From: Lepturacanthus savala
Lineage: Eukaryota > Chordata > Actinopteri > Scombriformes > Trichiuridae
DNA length: 64,000 nucleotides
Direction of reading: 5' to 3'
Assembly: GCA_030544235.1 (NCBI GenBank)
Contig: CM060473.1
Span: forward strand, 26,713,198 to 26,777,197
Position numbers and translations under genes: made by a program. How positions within the stretch are numbered: position 1 is the stretch's first letter; every line of letters begins with the position of its first letter. Below the pieces are notes generated by a model, which did not search any database, had not been told where the DNA came from, and saw only the letters and a list, made by a program, of their open reading frames with translations. Below, in pieces: positions 25,486 through 37,800 of this stretch.

Positions 25486-27160
25486 GATAAAGTGGAGTTT
25501 AAATACTTTAATTAGTATTTGAATATAAGGAAGAAATAAAGAGTTAATCTCTTTATTGAGTGTAAAATAGCTTCAAACAACTAACTTCCTTTCAAAAAGC
25601 CTTAAAACTACCTAAACTTTACCTTGAAACAGCTGCTTCACGTAAACGATGAATTATCTTGTGCCTGTTAAATACACTGATTATAACTCAGTTATTTAAT
25701 AAGGAGTTGTTATAACAGGAAAGTCAAACTGTACAGAAACTTGACCTGCATTCCTTTTTCCTATATTTTTAAATGTTTTATGTTTAGCCCAACAGTAGAG
25801 TTGTTGTTCTCTGAAGGAATAAACACAAAGACCAGTATTATTCCAAAGTAATGCACTGAAAAACTGAAAAAAATGGAACCTTAACATGTGAAAATAGCTT
25901 GTTTTTAGTCAAAATTATCTTATTCCACTGGCAGATAATTTAGTTTATTATCTTATAAGTTGTTCCATGATTTTAGTTGATTTTAATCAATTTAATCTTT
26001 TTTTTTTAACTCAAATTGGGACAAAAATAATCTTGAAATGAACTAAATTATCTGCCTTTTTATTATTTTATTATTATTATTTTGTTCCATTGGCAGATAT
26101 TTTTTCTTATTTCAACTTTTTCCTTGATTTTAGTAAATTTAATCTCTTTTTAAGAAATGATTGTCTTGTTTTCTTGAAATAAGATAAATTATCTGCCTTG
26201 TGAGGTGTCAAATTAATCTTTTTTATTTTTTTTTAATAATAAATGTTAACCCAAATCAAACTTGAATCAAAACTTGAATTAAGCCAAATTATTAATATTA
26301 ATTATTATTAATTTTTTTAAGTGTGGTGTTGCTCATTTAATTTTTTTCTTGATTTTAGTTGACTTTAGTCAATTTAATATTTTATTACTATTATTATTAT
26401 TATTATAATTAGGATTATTATTATTATACAGGACAAAAAAATATTGAAATAAGCAAAATTATCTGCCTTTTTTTGCAGTGTATTATTTTTTTTCTTGACT
26501 TTAGTTGATTTTAGTCAATTTAATCTTTTTTTTAAAGAAATGTTAGTTAGAATTATCTTATTTTTATTAATTATTAATATTAATTATTATTGTTTTTTAA
26601 GTGTGGTATTGCTTATTTCATTTTTTTCTTGATTTTAGTTGACTTTAGTCAATTTAATCTTTTATTGCTATTATTATTATTATTATTTTTAATAAATATT
26701 AGTGATGTTTTCTTAAAACAAGAATGATTAACTAAAATCAGGACAATAAAATATTGAAATAAGCTAAATTATCTGCTTGATTTTAGTCAATTTAATCTTT
26801 TTTTTAAGAAATGTTAGAATTATCTTAATTATTTTTATTAATTATTATAAATCTTTTGAAGTGTGGTATTGCTTATTTCAATTTTGTCTTGATTTTAGTT
26901 GATTTTAGTCAATTTAATCTTTTTTTTTAAAGAATGTTAGTCTTGTTTTCGTAAAACAAAACCAAATTAACCAAAATTATATATTTTTTATTAATTTTAA
27001 TCAAGTTTTGTCTTGTTTTAAGCAAACAAGACTCACATTTCTTAAAAAAAATCAAGGAAATCAAGCTAAGCTAAGCTAATTCTACTTCAATATTGTACTA
27101 ACTGTCCCAAAAACAAGATATTTTCACATGAGATTCCATTGTTTTGCAGCGTAATGAAGG
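25486..27160. repeat. Intergenic AT-rich field of degenerate element copies
   Basis: Many imperfect repeats of 'ttttagtcaatttaatcttttttt', 'aagaaatgttagtcttgttttctt' and 'ggcagataatttagcttat', bounded by 'aatgcactgaaaaactg' (about 25852) and 'ttttgcagcgta' (about 27145). Reads as an internally expanded copy of a CACTGCA...TGCAGTG element. No gene seen. Confidence 0.6.
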
Positions 27161-27837
27161 TTAAAACATATGTCTCGATCATTTTGTGATAAAATCAGCT
27201 GAAGGCTTCATCAGAGCATCAACGTCTCATATTTATAGCACAAGATCAAGGAAACTCCTGTATTGGAACATGTGATGTAATTTGAGAATATTCAACATTT
27301 CCAGAAACTGATAGTAGCTAAGTAAGAATTCAATTATATAACAGGTGAAGAATTAAATGAGTATTTGGTGTTAAAGTCTGCAAACCCTCTACCTGACTGT
27401 ATATTCAATACAAGTCTATTAATCCAACATATGCACAGATGGATGATTAATTCATTTATCAGGACGTTCTATTCTGTCTCTGTGTAAATACTGTGTATAA
27501 ATCCCTGGTTTAGTTGTTGTCTTTGCTTTTGTTTGTAACAAAGGTGACGTGAAGACAGACTTCGCCCATTCTCATTCGATGAGTAACACACCGAGTAAAG
27601 TTTTGTTAATAAAACAACAAAAAAAGAGATTAACTAGCACAGGTCCAGCTGCCTCCTACCTACCTTGAGATATAATATATATAAATATGAATATAGTGCT
27701 GCAGTCAGTGTCTGTGTGCACAGATTCTTGTCAATGCACTGGATGTAAATGTGTATGATACTGTAGTAAAAGATCTTTCAAAAACACCACTGGATTCATG
27801 GAGTTATTTATTACTATAATCAGGTATAATCATTATC
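27161..27837 (+). other. Unique intergenic block, possible distal SVOP 3' UTR
   Basis: Non-repetitive sequence between SVOP and DAO. It contains AATAAA at 27608-27613 ('gttaataaaacaac'), preceded by 'tgtgtaaatactgtgtataa' type 3'-UTR-like text. Assignment to SVOP is inference. Confidence 0.4.
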
Positions 27838-27934
27838 TGTATATATATATCTGTATGTGTGTGTGTATATGTTTAAATATATATATATATATGTGTGTAT
27901 ATATGTATATATACACACATATATACATACAATA

Positions 27935-28020
<86 letters not shown>

Positions 28021-28870
28021 CCTATCCACAATATCCCTCATCCTAGTATTCCCCTCTATTTTTTTGCACGGTTTTTATTTATTTTTTATTTATTATGTTT
28101 ATTTATTTTTATTATATTACATTATTTTTGTTTTATCTCGATTTGTTTTTTATTTTAATTTATACTATTAATACTTACCAATGTTTTAATGTTTTTTTCT
28201 TGTAAATAACACACATATATATATATATATTATTAAATAATTATTATTACTTTTATGTATGTATTTAAGTATGGCATTGTTTATTTAATTTTTTTCATTC
28301 ATTTTTTTCTTTTTTTAAGTTAATTTTAGTCAATTTAATTTGTTTTAAGAAAACAAGACTAACATCCTCTTAAAAAAACAGATTAAATTGACTAAAATCA
28401 AAAAAAAAAACTGAAATAATCTAAATTAAGCTAACTCAATACTGAACTAATTGTAGTAAAAAAACTATTTTCACTTTCACAAATGGCAGATAATTTTTCT
28501 AATTTCAAGTTTTTTTCCTTTTTCTTAATTTGAGTCAATTTCTTTCTATATATATATTTTTTTAAAGAAAATTAACCAAATTAACCCAAATTAGGAAAAA
28601 AAAAACTAAAAGAAGCTAAATTATCTACCAGGGGAATAACATAATTCTACTCAATGTTCCACTAATTGTACCAAAAACAAAATACTTAGATTATATTATT
28701 ACTATATAATCATTATCAGTAGATGTGTCTATAGAAATAGATATATAGTAGAATATAGTATAGTATATTGTATATATACATATATATAGTATATAGTAGA
28801 TATTATAGAAATATATTTCCTCTACAATTACTGAGAACATTTTTTAAAGACATATATACACTATATTTTA
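27838..28870. repeat. TA/TG microsatellite (to 28018) and AT-rich remnants
   Basis: 'tatatatgtgtgtat' mixture, then a near-pure (TA)n run at about 27942-28018, then further degenerate 'ttagtcaatttaattt...aagaaaacaagactaac' and 'ctaattgta.caaaaac' element remnants to about 28690, and TATAG-rich sequence. Confidence 0.8.
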
Positions 28871-29137
28871 TATATTTTATTTGTATAATTTAGAGAACAC
28901 ACTTACATTGAAATGTTCTATTATTATGTTATTATATTTTATTTTTTATATAAATTGCCAAACATTAATACATTATATTTATTTCTTATTTTACTTCATC
29001 ACATGTGATTCAACCATGGACAATAAAAACAGAACGTCCATGATACAGAAACATTATAATGTTGTATAAAGTGATTAATTTAGTTTTAATTGCTTACATT
29101 GAAATTTAAAAACGAGCCTCTACTGTCAAACACAAGT

Positions 29138-29263
29138 TTACAGATGAGATTTTGGCTTTTTTCCTTTTTGCTCCACGATCTGACCGAAGAGCCTCGCTGC
29201 TTCCTGGGCACAACCTCGGTGGATGGTGAGTCCGAAACCTCCGTGGCCGTAGTTGTGAATCAC
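29138..29263 (-). CDS. dao: DAO last coding exon
   Basis: Encodes VIHNYGHGGFGLTIHRGCAQ, EAARLFGQIVEQKGKKPKSH and L, then TAA. Contains the Gly313 region and the SHL peroxisome signal. Confidence 0.97.
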   Translation of the reverse strand: MIHNYGHGGFGLTIHRGCAQEAARLFGQIVEQKGKKPKSHL

Positions 29264-29699
29264 CTGGAGGAAAAGCCACCGTACATGTCACATACCTGAG
29301 GATCAATATGAATACACGGGGCAGTGATCAGCTGTTATTGATTACCTCTATTGGAGTGTTTCCAGTTGGAATGGTCTCCCGCTCCAGCCTGACTGTGCTG
29401 CGCGCTGGTCTGAGACCAGCCCAGTCCTCCACGATCCGAGCATGCTAGAGGTTAGAAAACAACAAGCATACGGCGAAAAGAGTCGTTAATGGTCGTCAAC
29501 GGCGGCCATATTGGAAAGGTCCAGCTCCGGTTTATAATCTGGGAAGAAGTGAAAGATCTGCACAGAAATAATATTCTTAACTTGCTGCTGTGATACAGGA
29601 GGAGTGGACATGTTGATGTTGACGCTTTTAATTTAATTGTCATTGTGATGTTATTCATTGTAATAAAGCTTTTTCAATTTATGGTATTTCTGCCATACT

Positions 29700-29786
<87 letters not shown>

Positions 29787-32700
29787 GTGTGTGTGTGTGT
29801 GTAGCTGTTACTTTACTATCTGCATAATGATTTTCTTTTTTAAACAATATTTTTTATTGAGGTTTCAAATGCACAGTTTATGTCAAATGTGCAAACATTT
29901 TCATTTATAGCCCCTCAAATAAAATAAAAAATTAAATTAAAAATAAAAATAAATAAAAATAAATAAAAATAAATAATTAAAAATAAAATAAAATATAATA
30001 AAATAAAAAATAAAAATATAATTAAATATAATTAAATAAAATACAATTAAATACAATTAAATACAATTCAATTAAATACAATTAAATACAATTCAATTAA
30101 ATGCAATTAAATACAATTCAATTAAATGCAATTAAATACAATTAAATTTAAATTAAATTAATTTCAATACAATTAAATTAAAGTAAATTAAATTAAATAC
30201 AATTAAATTAAATACAATTAAATTAAATTAAATACAATTAAATACAATTAAATTAAATACAATTAAATTAAATTAAATACAATTAAATTAAATTAAATAC
30301 AATTAAATTAAATACAATTAAATTAAATACAATTAAATTAAATTTAATTAAATTTAAATTAAATTAAATCCTTTCTCACCTTGAGGGAAGGCTCCAGCTG
30401 ACAGGCTCTTTCCCAGATGGTCTTATGATCCATGGAGTTGGCCTGTTCACTCCAGTTTCCAACCTGGAAACACCCACCGACCGTCACTAGAAGACTCCTG
30501 CACACAGATAGAGTGGATTTCCTCTTTAGAAACGTAAAACTGAAGACAAAACCTGCAAAAATGTCCAACAACTCTGGTCTTGAGACTATAAAAACACTAA
30601 AATCAACACTACACTGCAAAATAAATGACATTATACCAGGTGAAAATCTTGCATTTGGTTCAATTAGTCCAATACTGAGTATCTCATACCATTATCTTAT
30701 TCATATTTCAAGATAATTCTGCTCATTATAGGACTCATTGTACCAAATATGCTTTATTTTCTGCAGTGCATGTGATGCAACTTGACAACACAGATGTTAA
30801 TGATGCTAAAAACATAATTTAGCTGAATTATTTGTAAACGTAGCAGTAAATAATAAGTAGTAGTATATTCCTGCTCTACCCTGGAATGATGTAGGGGGAG
30901 TTGTAGACTCCTATATCGTGGTTATGGGTCAGAATCCAGTGTTTCAACCATGGAGCGAACACCTGGAACAACAGAGACACAACGGTTATTCCCACAGCTG
31001 CTTTCATGGCCTGTAAAAAGTTAGATTCTCACCTTGATGATCTGTCCGCGGCCTGGTTTCAGCTCCGGGTCAGGCTGCAGTTCTCCTGATCTCATCCCGC
31101 TGCAGTTTATTATCACGTCTGCTCCAGTTTCCGCCAGCTGTGACAGGGAGAAATGCAAAGAGGTAATAAATACGACTGGCTAGAACACTTTCTGTAGCTT
31201 CCCAGGGGTAAATTAGTATTTAAAGTCGTGTGGATGTTAGATAATCAGATAACAGTACACACTAGTTACAATACAGTAGGGATAATGTGAGAGAATTAAG
31301 GCTTAGAAATAATAAATTAATGAAAATGTTATTAGTAATATCAAAGGGAATCAAATATCCTTAAGTTATTAGGAGTAAATGCAACTACAGAATTACTTAA
31401 TAATAATAAAACAACACCAACCTCCTTGAAGGATTCAACTTTCTTGTGATGAAATTTAACTCCTCGTTTCTGCAACCTGGTGATAACACATCATGTAATT
31501 ATTAGTAATATTTTGCACAGTCATATATATATATATTTCCACTTATTCCACTTATATTCTTATATATTATTGCCTATTACACTGCGTTTATTTAGAACTG
31601 GTGGTTATTTATCAAAATATACACCTGTGGTAGAAAAACATGGAGGTATAATCAAAACCAACTGTGACATTAACTCAGTTAAACATAAATCAGTAGTCAT
31701 GAGGAATGTGGGTAATACTGTACATTTCTGCTTTTGTTGATCTGATATATTTTTAATTTCTCTATATGTTTCGTGCTGTAACTATAAAACTCTTTGTTCA
31801 CACTGTTCTATACAGGAGGATGTAAAGTTTATCAGAGTAAATATGACGTTTTCCCATGTAGTTAGTTACCTCTAGTGATAACACATAGTATAACAATGTG
31901 TTCCCTTAGCAAAAAGAAGTTTATTCAAGTCTACTATGAGTATACTTATTCCAGTATACTTGAAGGTGACTACAAGTAATATGCCGAACAAACTTTAACT
32001 TGTAGTAAACTAGTGAAATAACCAGAGTTTATTAAAAGTATACTTAAGGTACTATAAGTACACTCAGCACTTTATTAGGTACACCATGTTAGTAACGGGT
32101 TGGACCCCTTTTTCCTTCAGAACTGCCTCAATTCTTTGTGGCATAGATTCAACAAGGTGCTGGAAGCATTCCTCAGAGAGTTTGGTCCATATTGACATGA
32201 TGGCATCACACAGTTGGTGCAGATTTGTCGGCTGCACATCCACGATGAGAATCTCCCGTTCCACCACATCCCAAAGATGCTCTATTGGATTGAGATGTGG
32301 TGACTGTGGAGGCCATTTGAGTACAGTGAACTCATTGTCATGTTCAAGAAACCAGTCTGAGATGATTCCAGCTTTATGACACGGAGCATTATCCTGCTGA
32401 AAGTAGCATCAGAAGTTGGGTACATTGTGGTCATAAAGGGATGGACATGGTCAGCAACAATACTCAGGTAGGCTGTGGCGTTGCAACGATGCTCAATTGG
32501 TACCAAGGGGCCCAAAGAGTGCCAAGAAAATATTCCCCACACCATTACACCACCACCACCAGCCTGAACCGTTGATACAAGGCAGGATGGATCCATGCTT
32601 TCATGTTGTTGACGCCAAATTCTGACCCTACCATCCGAATGTCGCAGCAGAAATCCAGACTCATCAGACCAGGCAACGTTTTTCCAATCTTCTATTGTCC

Positions 32701-34210
32701 AATTTTGATGAGCTTGTGCAAATTGTAGCCTCAGTTTCCTGTTCTTAGCTGAAAGGAGTGGCACCCGGCGTGGTCTTCTGCTGCTGTAGCCCATCTGCCT
32801 CAAAGTTGGACGTACTGTGTGTTCAGAGATGCTCTTCTGCCTACCTTGGTTGTAACGGGTGGTTATTTGAGTCACTGTTGCCTTTCTATCAGCTCCAACC
32901 AGTCTGGCCATTCTCCTCTGACCTCTGGCATTAACAAGGCATTTCCACCCACAGAACTGCCAGATATTTGTTCTTTTTGGGACCATTCTCTGTAAACCCT
33001 AGAGATGGTTGTGCGTGAAAATCCCAGTAGATCAGCAGTTTCTGAAATACTCAGACCAGCCCTTCTGGCACCAACAACCATGCCACGTTCAAAGTCACTC
33101 AAATCACCTTTCTTCCCCAAACTGATGCTGGTTTGAACTGCAGGAGATTATCTTGACCATGTCTACATGCCTAAATGAGTTGCCGCCATGTGATTGGCTG
33201 ATTAGAAATTAAGTGTTAACGAGCAGTTGGACAGGTGTACCTAATAAAGTGGCCGGTGTATATAACTAGTACAGTGGCAGTATAGAAATACTTGTGATAT
33301 ACTTCAAGTATTTAAGAGGGATACATTAGTATACTTTCTAGTACACTGAGAGTACCTGGTCTGTAGTAGACGTAGTATAAGGGTTGTTAAGATAAGCGTT
33401 TTATTAGGTGATAAATTAGGTGGTACAATAGGAAAGTTCAACTCAGCAGGTGAAATATTCCAGTGAAATTAAATGATTCAGCTGCCAAGAGAAGTTAATT
33501 ACTCACCAATCCATCAGCCAAGGGAGGTAGGTTTTACCTTCCACCATGATAGAAGTGTTGAACCAGCCATGTCTGATAAACAGATAAAAACAACTTCAAA
33601 CAAGACCGAATCAGGGGGAAACACTGGAAATAAACTCAACTCTTTCTAATTTTGTTCCAGAATGCACTGCGGTATTTGGATTTGCTGCAGTAAATGTCCC
33701 CTGGAGGGACATTTAACGGTTTTTAATGGTTAAAAAGAGAAAACAATGGGTTTTATGGTTATGTGACATTATTGTTTTCCTTCAAAGTAAAAGACCAGAG
33801 TTCAAAGGTCAATTATTAGTCCATAAAATCCTATAATAAATCCCACTGAGGATCATTCCAGAACATGAAGAATATATTCTGTAAGATGTTTATTATAAAG
33901 GAGACAATTAAAGAATCACACAAACAGATTAAATCTACATTAAATATCTAAATAGTATGAAAACATAAAAAACACTTCAAAATGCTCAAAATACTCATTT
34001 TCTTTGTATTTTCTCTCTTTGTATTATTTGTATAATATTATTAATATTATACAGTATTTTACTTAAAATAACATATGATTATTACTATTATTACACTCGG
34101 TCTATTTAGTATAAAACAAATTAGTAAAAGAGTAAAAAAAAAAATTCAAAATGAATATTACTCAGTTTCTTATTGTTTCTAGAATCTATTATTATATATA
34201 TCTTATAATC

Positions 34211-34270
<60 letters not shown>

Positions 34271-34348
34271 CATCTGGAAAAGCACTATACAAAAACTGAT
34301 CTATTATTATTATTATTATTATATATAATAATTATAATAATTATAATA

Positions 34349-34385
<37 letters not shown>

Positions 34386-34591
34386 GTATGTTGGAGCTGA
34401 GTTTTTGACTGGGATTTATGAATAAAACTCAATGTTTTTGGATTTTATTTGTATTTTCTCTTTATTTGTATAACCTAATATTAAAATAACATGATTATTA
34501 TTATTATTACACTCGGTCTATTTAGTATAAAAAAGTCCAAAATGAATATTACTAATAATACTAATCTATCATTATGTAATTATATTATGTC

Positions 34592-34653
<62 letters not shown>

Positions 34654-34778
34654 TCTTTATAACTATATATATATATAAAATATATATTATATATATAATT
34701 ATATATAATATAAATATATATTATATATAATAATAATAGATCAGTTTTTGTAGTGCTTTTCCAAATGCTTTTCCAGAT

Positions 34779-34836
<58 letters not shown>

Positions 34837-37800
34837 AATGTGCACTTTTACATTATATCATCATATATTGATGCTGTAACAGTAACATAGTGTTTTACTA
34901 CAGATAAAACACTTTATTTATGTTGGAGCTGAGGTTTAATACTGGGATCTATGAGTAAATACATATGCTGCTGTATTAGAGGGTTTAGATTAACAGATTA
35001 AACATTTATCAGTTACTTGGAGCAGATTTGTGTAAAAGTCTTGCACTTTTCAACTTTTCTCCTTGAACCTTTCATGGAGAACCTACTTGTATCCAGGAAA
35101 CATCTGCATCTCCCTGTCTGTGAGTTCTCTGAAGCCCAGGACGATGTCTTTAAACGACGGATCCTGCAGCAAAAACACAGTTTATCTGAGATTCACCATA
35201 ACACTAACTCACTGAGTTGATATCCTGCTTTATGACTCCGTTATCTCAGTTTATGTATGTTTCCCAGTGAAAAGCACCTTTGCTCTAAGTTGTCAATGCA
35301 TCATCACAGGGTGACTCACCGGCTCTGGGTCGCTGCACAGGTTATAACCAGACTGGAGGAATATTCCCATTTTTATGGCCTCAGGTGAGCGGAGGCAGTT
35401 CAGCATGTAGTCAAACGTCTCTTTATTCCATTTACTGAAGATGAAGCACAAAAAATGACATTAACACTGAGGAACTCTGCTGTTATTTACAGTAACATTA
35501 CTGTAAACCATTATTATCATAGATTAAAGTAGATTTTAGTAAAATAAATAGTAATAAATCACAGTTAGAGTATTATAATATTTATAATACTGTAAATACA
35601 ACTGAAATCACACTATTAAATTGATTTTATTGTACAATTAATCATTTAATACTATAAATATACAACTAAAATAAGAGTATTTATTTGTTTATTTGACAGC
35701 CAATGCTATAAATACAGATAAAATCACAGTATTAAACTGGTTTTATTTTACAGTTAACAACAGATATAACTGTGTTTAATTGGTTTTATTGTATAATTAA
35801 TCATCCATTATATACATCTGAAAATGCAGTATTTATTTATTTTTTAAAATTTTACAATTAATCAAAATATGTATAATATATGTATATAAATACAACTGAA
35901 AACACAGTATTGATTATATAATAATAATATAATATAATATTGATTTTATTGTACAATTAATCATCCAATATACATCTGAAAATACAGTATGTATTAGTTT
36001 TTTTTATTATTTTACAATTAATGAACTAATACTGTAAATACAACTGAAATCACAGTATTAAACTGGTTTTATTTTACAATTAACAACAGATATAACTGTA
36101 TTTAATTGGTTTTATTGTATAATTAATCATCCATTATATACATCTGAAAATGCAGTATTTATTTATTTTTTTAAATTTTACAATTAATCAAAATATGCAT
36201 GATATATGTATATAAATACAACTGAAATAAGAGTATTTAATCCTTAATTTTACAGTTAATCACCTATTATTCTAAATACAACTGAAATCACAGTATTAAA
36301 TTGATTATATAATAATAATATAATATAATATTGATTTTATTGTACAATTAATCATTTAATACGATAAATATACAACTAAAATAAGAGTATTTATTTGTTT
36401 ATTTGACACCTAATGCTATAAATACAGCTAAAATCACAGTATTAAATTGATTATATAATAATAATATAATATAATATTGATTTTATTGTACAATTAATCA
36501 TCCAATATACATCTGAAACTACAGTATGTATTAGTTATCTTTTATTATTTTACAATTAATGACTGTAAATACAACTGAAATCACAGTATTAAATAGATTT
36601 TATTGTACAATTAATCATTTAATACTCTAAATATACAACTAAAATAAGAGTATTTTTTTGTTTATTTGACACCTAATGCTATAAATACAGCTAAAATCAC
36701 AGTATTAAATTAATCACCTAATACTGTAAATACAACTGAAATCACACTATTAAATTGATTATATAATAATAATATAATATAATATTGTTTCATCCAATAT
36801 ACATCTGAAATACAGTATGTATTTGTTTTTTTAAATATTACAATTAATCAAAATATGCATGATATATGTATATAAATACAACTGAAATAACAGTATTTAA
36901 TCCTTAATTATTATTATTATTAATTAAAAATACAGTTAATCACCTATTATTCTAAATACAACTGAAATCACACTATTAAATTGATTTTATTGTACAATTA
37001 ATCATTTAATACTATAAATATACAACTAAAATAAGAGTATTTATTTGTTTATTTGACAGTTAATCACCCAATGCTATAAATACAGATAAAATCACAGCAT
37101 TCAATTATTTTTATTGCACAATTAATTACCTAATACTGTAAATACAACTGGAATCACAGTATTAAATTGATTTTATTGTACAAATAATCATCCAATATAC
37201 ATCTGAAAATACAGCATTGCTTATAAATACATACTGAAACACACTTTTACTTTTTAACTCATATTTTTGATTTTATAGTTGAGATTTTGACTTTTCAGCT
37301 CACATTCTTTACTTTTTAACCTCATATTTCTGACTTTTACCTCACGTTTCTTACTTTTTAATTCATATTTTTGATTTTACAGTTGAGATTTTGACATTTT
37401 ATCTCATGTTTTTTGACATTTTAGCTCACATTTTTTACTTTTTACCTCATATTTTTGACTTTTTAGATCACATTTGGACATTTTACCTCATATTTCTGAC
37501 TTTTACCTCACGTTTCTGACTTTTTAACGCATATTTTTGATTTTATAGTTGAGATTTTGACATTTTATCTCATGTTTTTTGACATTTTAGCTCACATTCT
37601 TTACTTTTTACCTCATATTTCTGACTTTTATCTCATGTTTCTGACTTTTTATCAGTTTTCTTAACAGAACATGAAGAATATAGTATATTGTGTAAGATGT
37701 TTAAATATCTAAATAGTCTCTACCTCATATTTCTAACGTTTTAACTCATATTTTTGATTTTATAGTTGAGATTTTGACTTTTCAGCTCACATTTTTTACT

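Larger units (their letters stand above)
31900..33380. repeat. Older 'agtatactt' element interrupted by the Tc1 copy
   Basis: Both sides of the Tc1 insertion carry 'agtatactt', 'actagt' and 'ttcaagtat' rich sequence ('gtttattcaagtctactatg' on the left, 'gatatacttcaagtatttaag' on the right) and outer 'cccttagc' / 'taagggttg' text that is loosely inverted. Reads as one older element split by the insertion. Boundaries approximate. Confidence 0.5.

Noticed and set aside
29338..29450. Apparent one-base frameshift in the DAO exon carrying Arg283
   Set aside because: An off-by-one slip in reading the line; a careful recount gives 99 nt and an open frame from HARIVEDW to NTPIE.
32064..33120. Active Tc1 transposase
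   Set aside because: At least two frameshifts split the protein; only the element's ends look intact.
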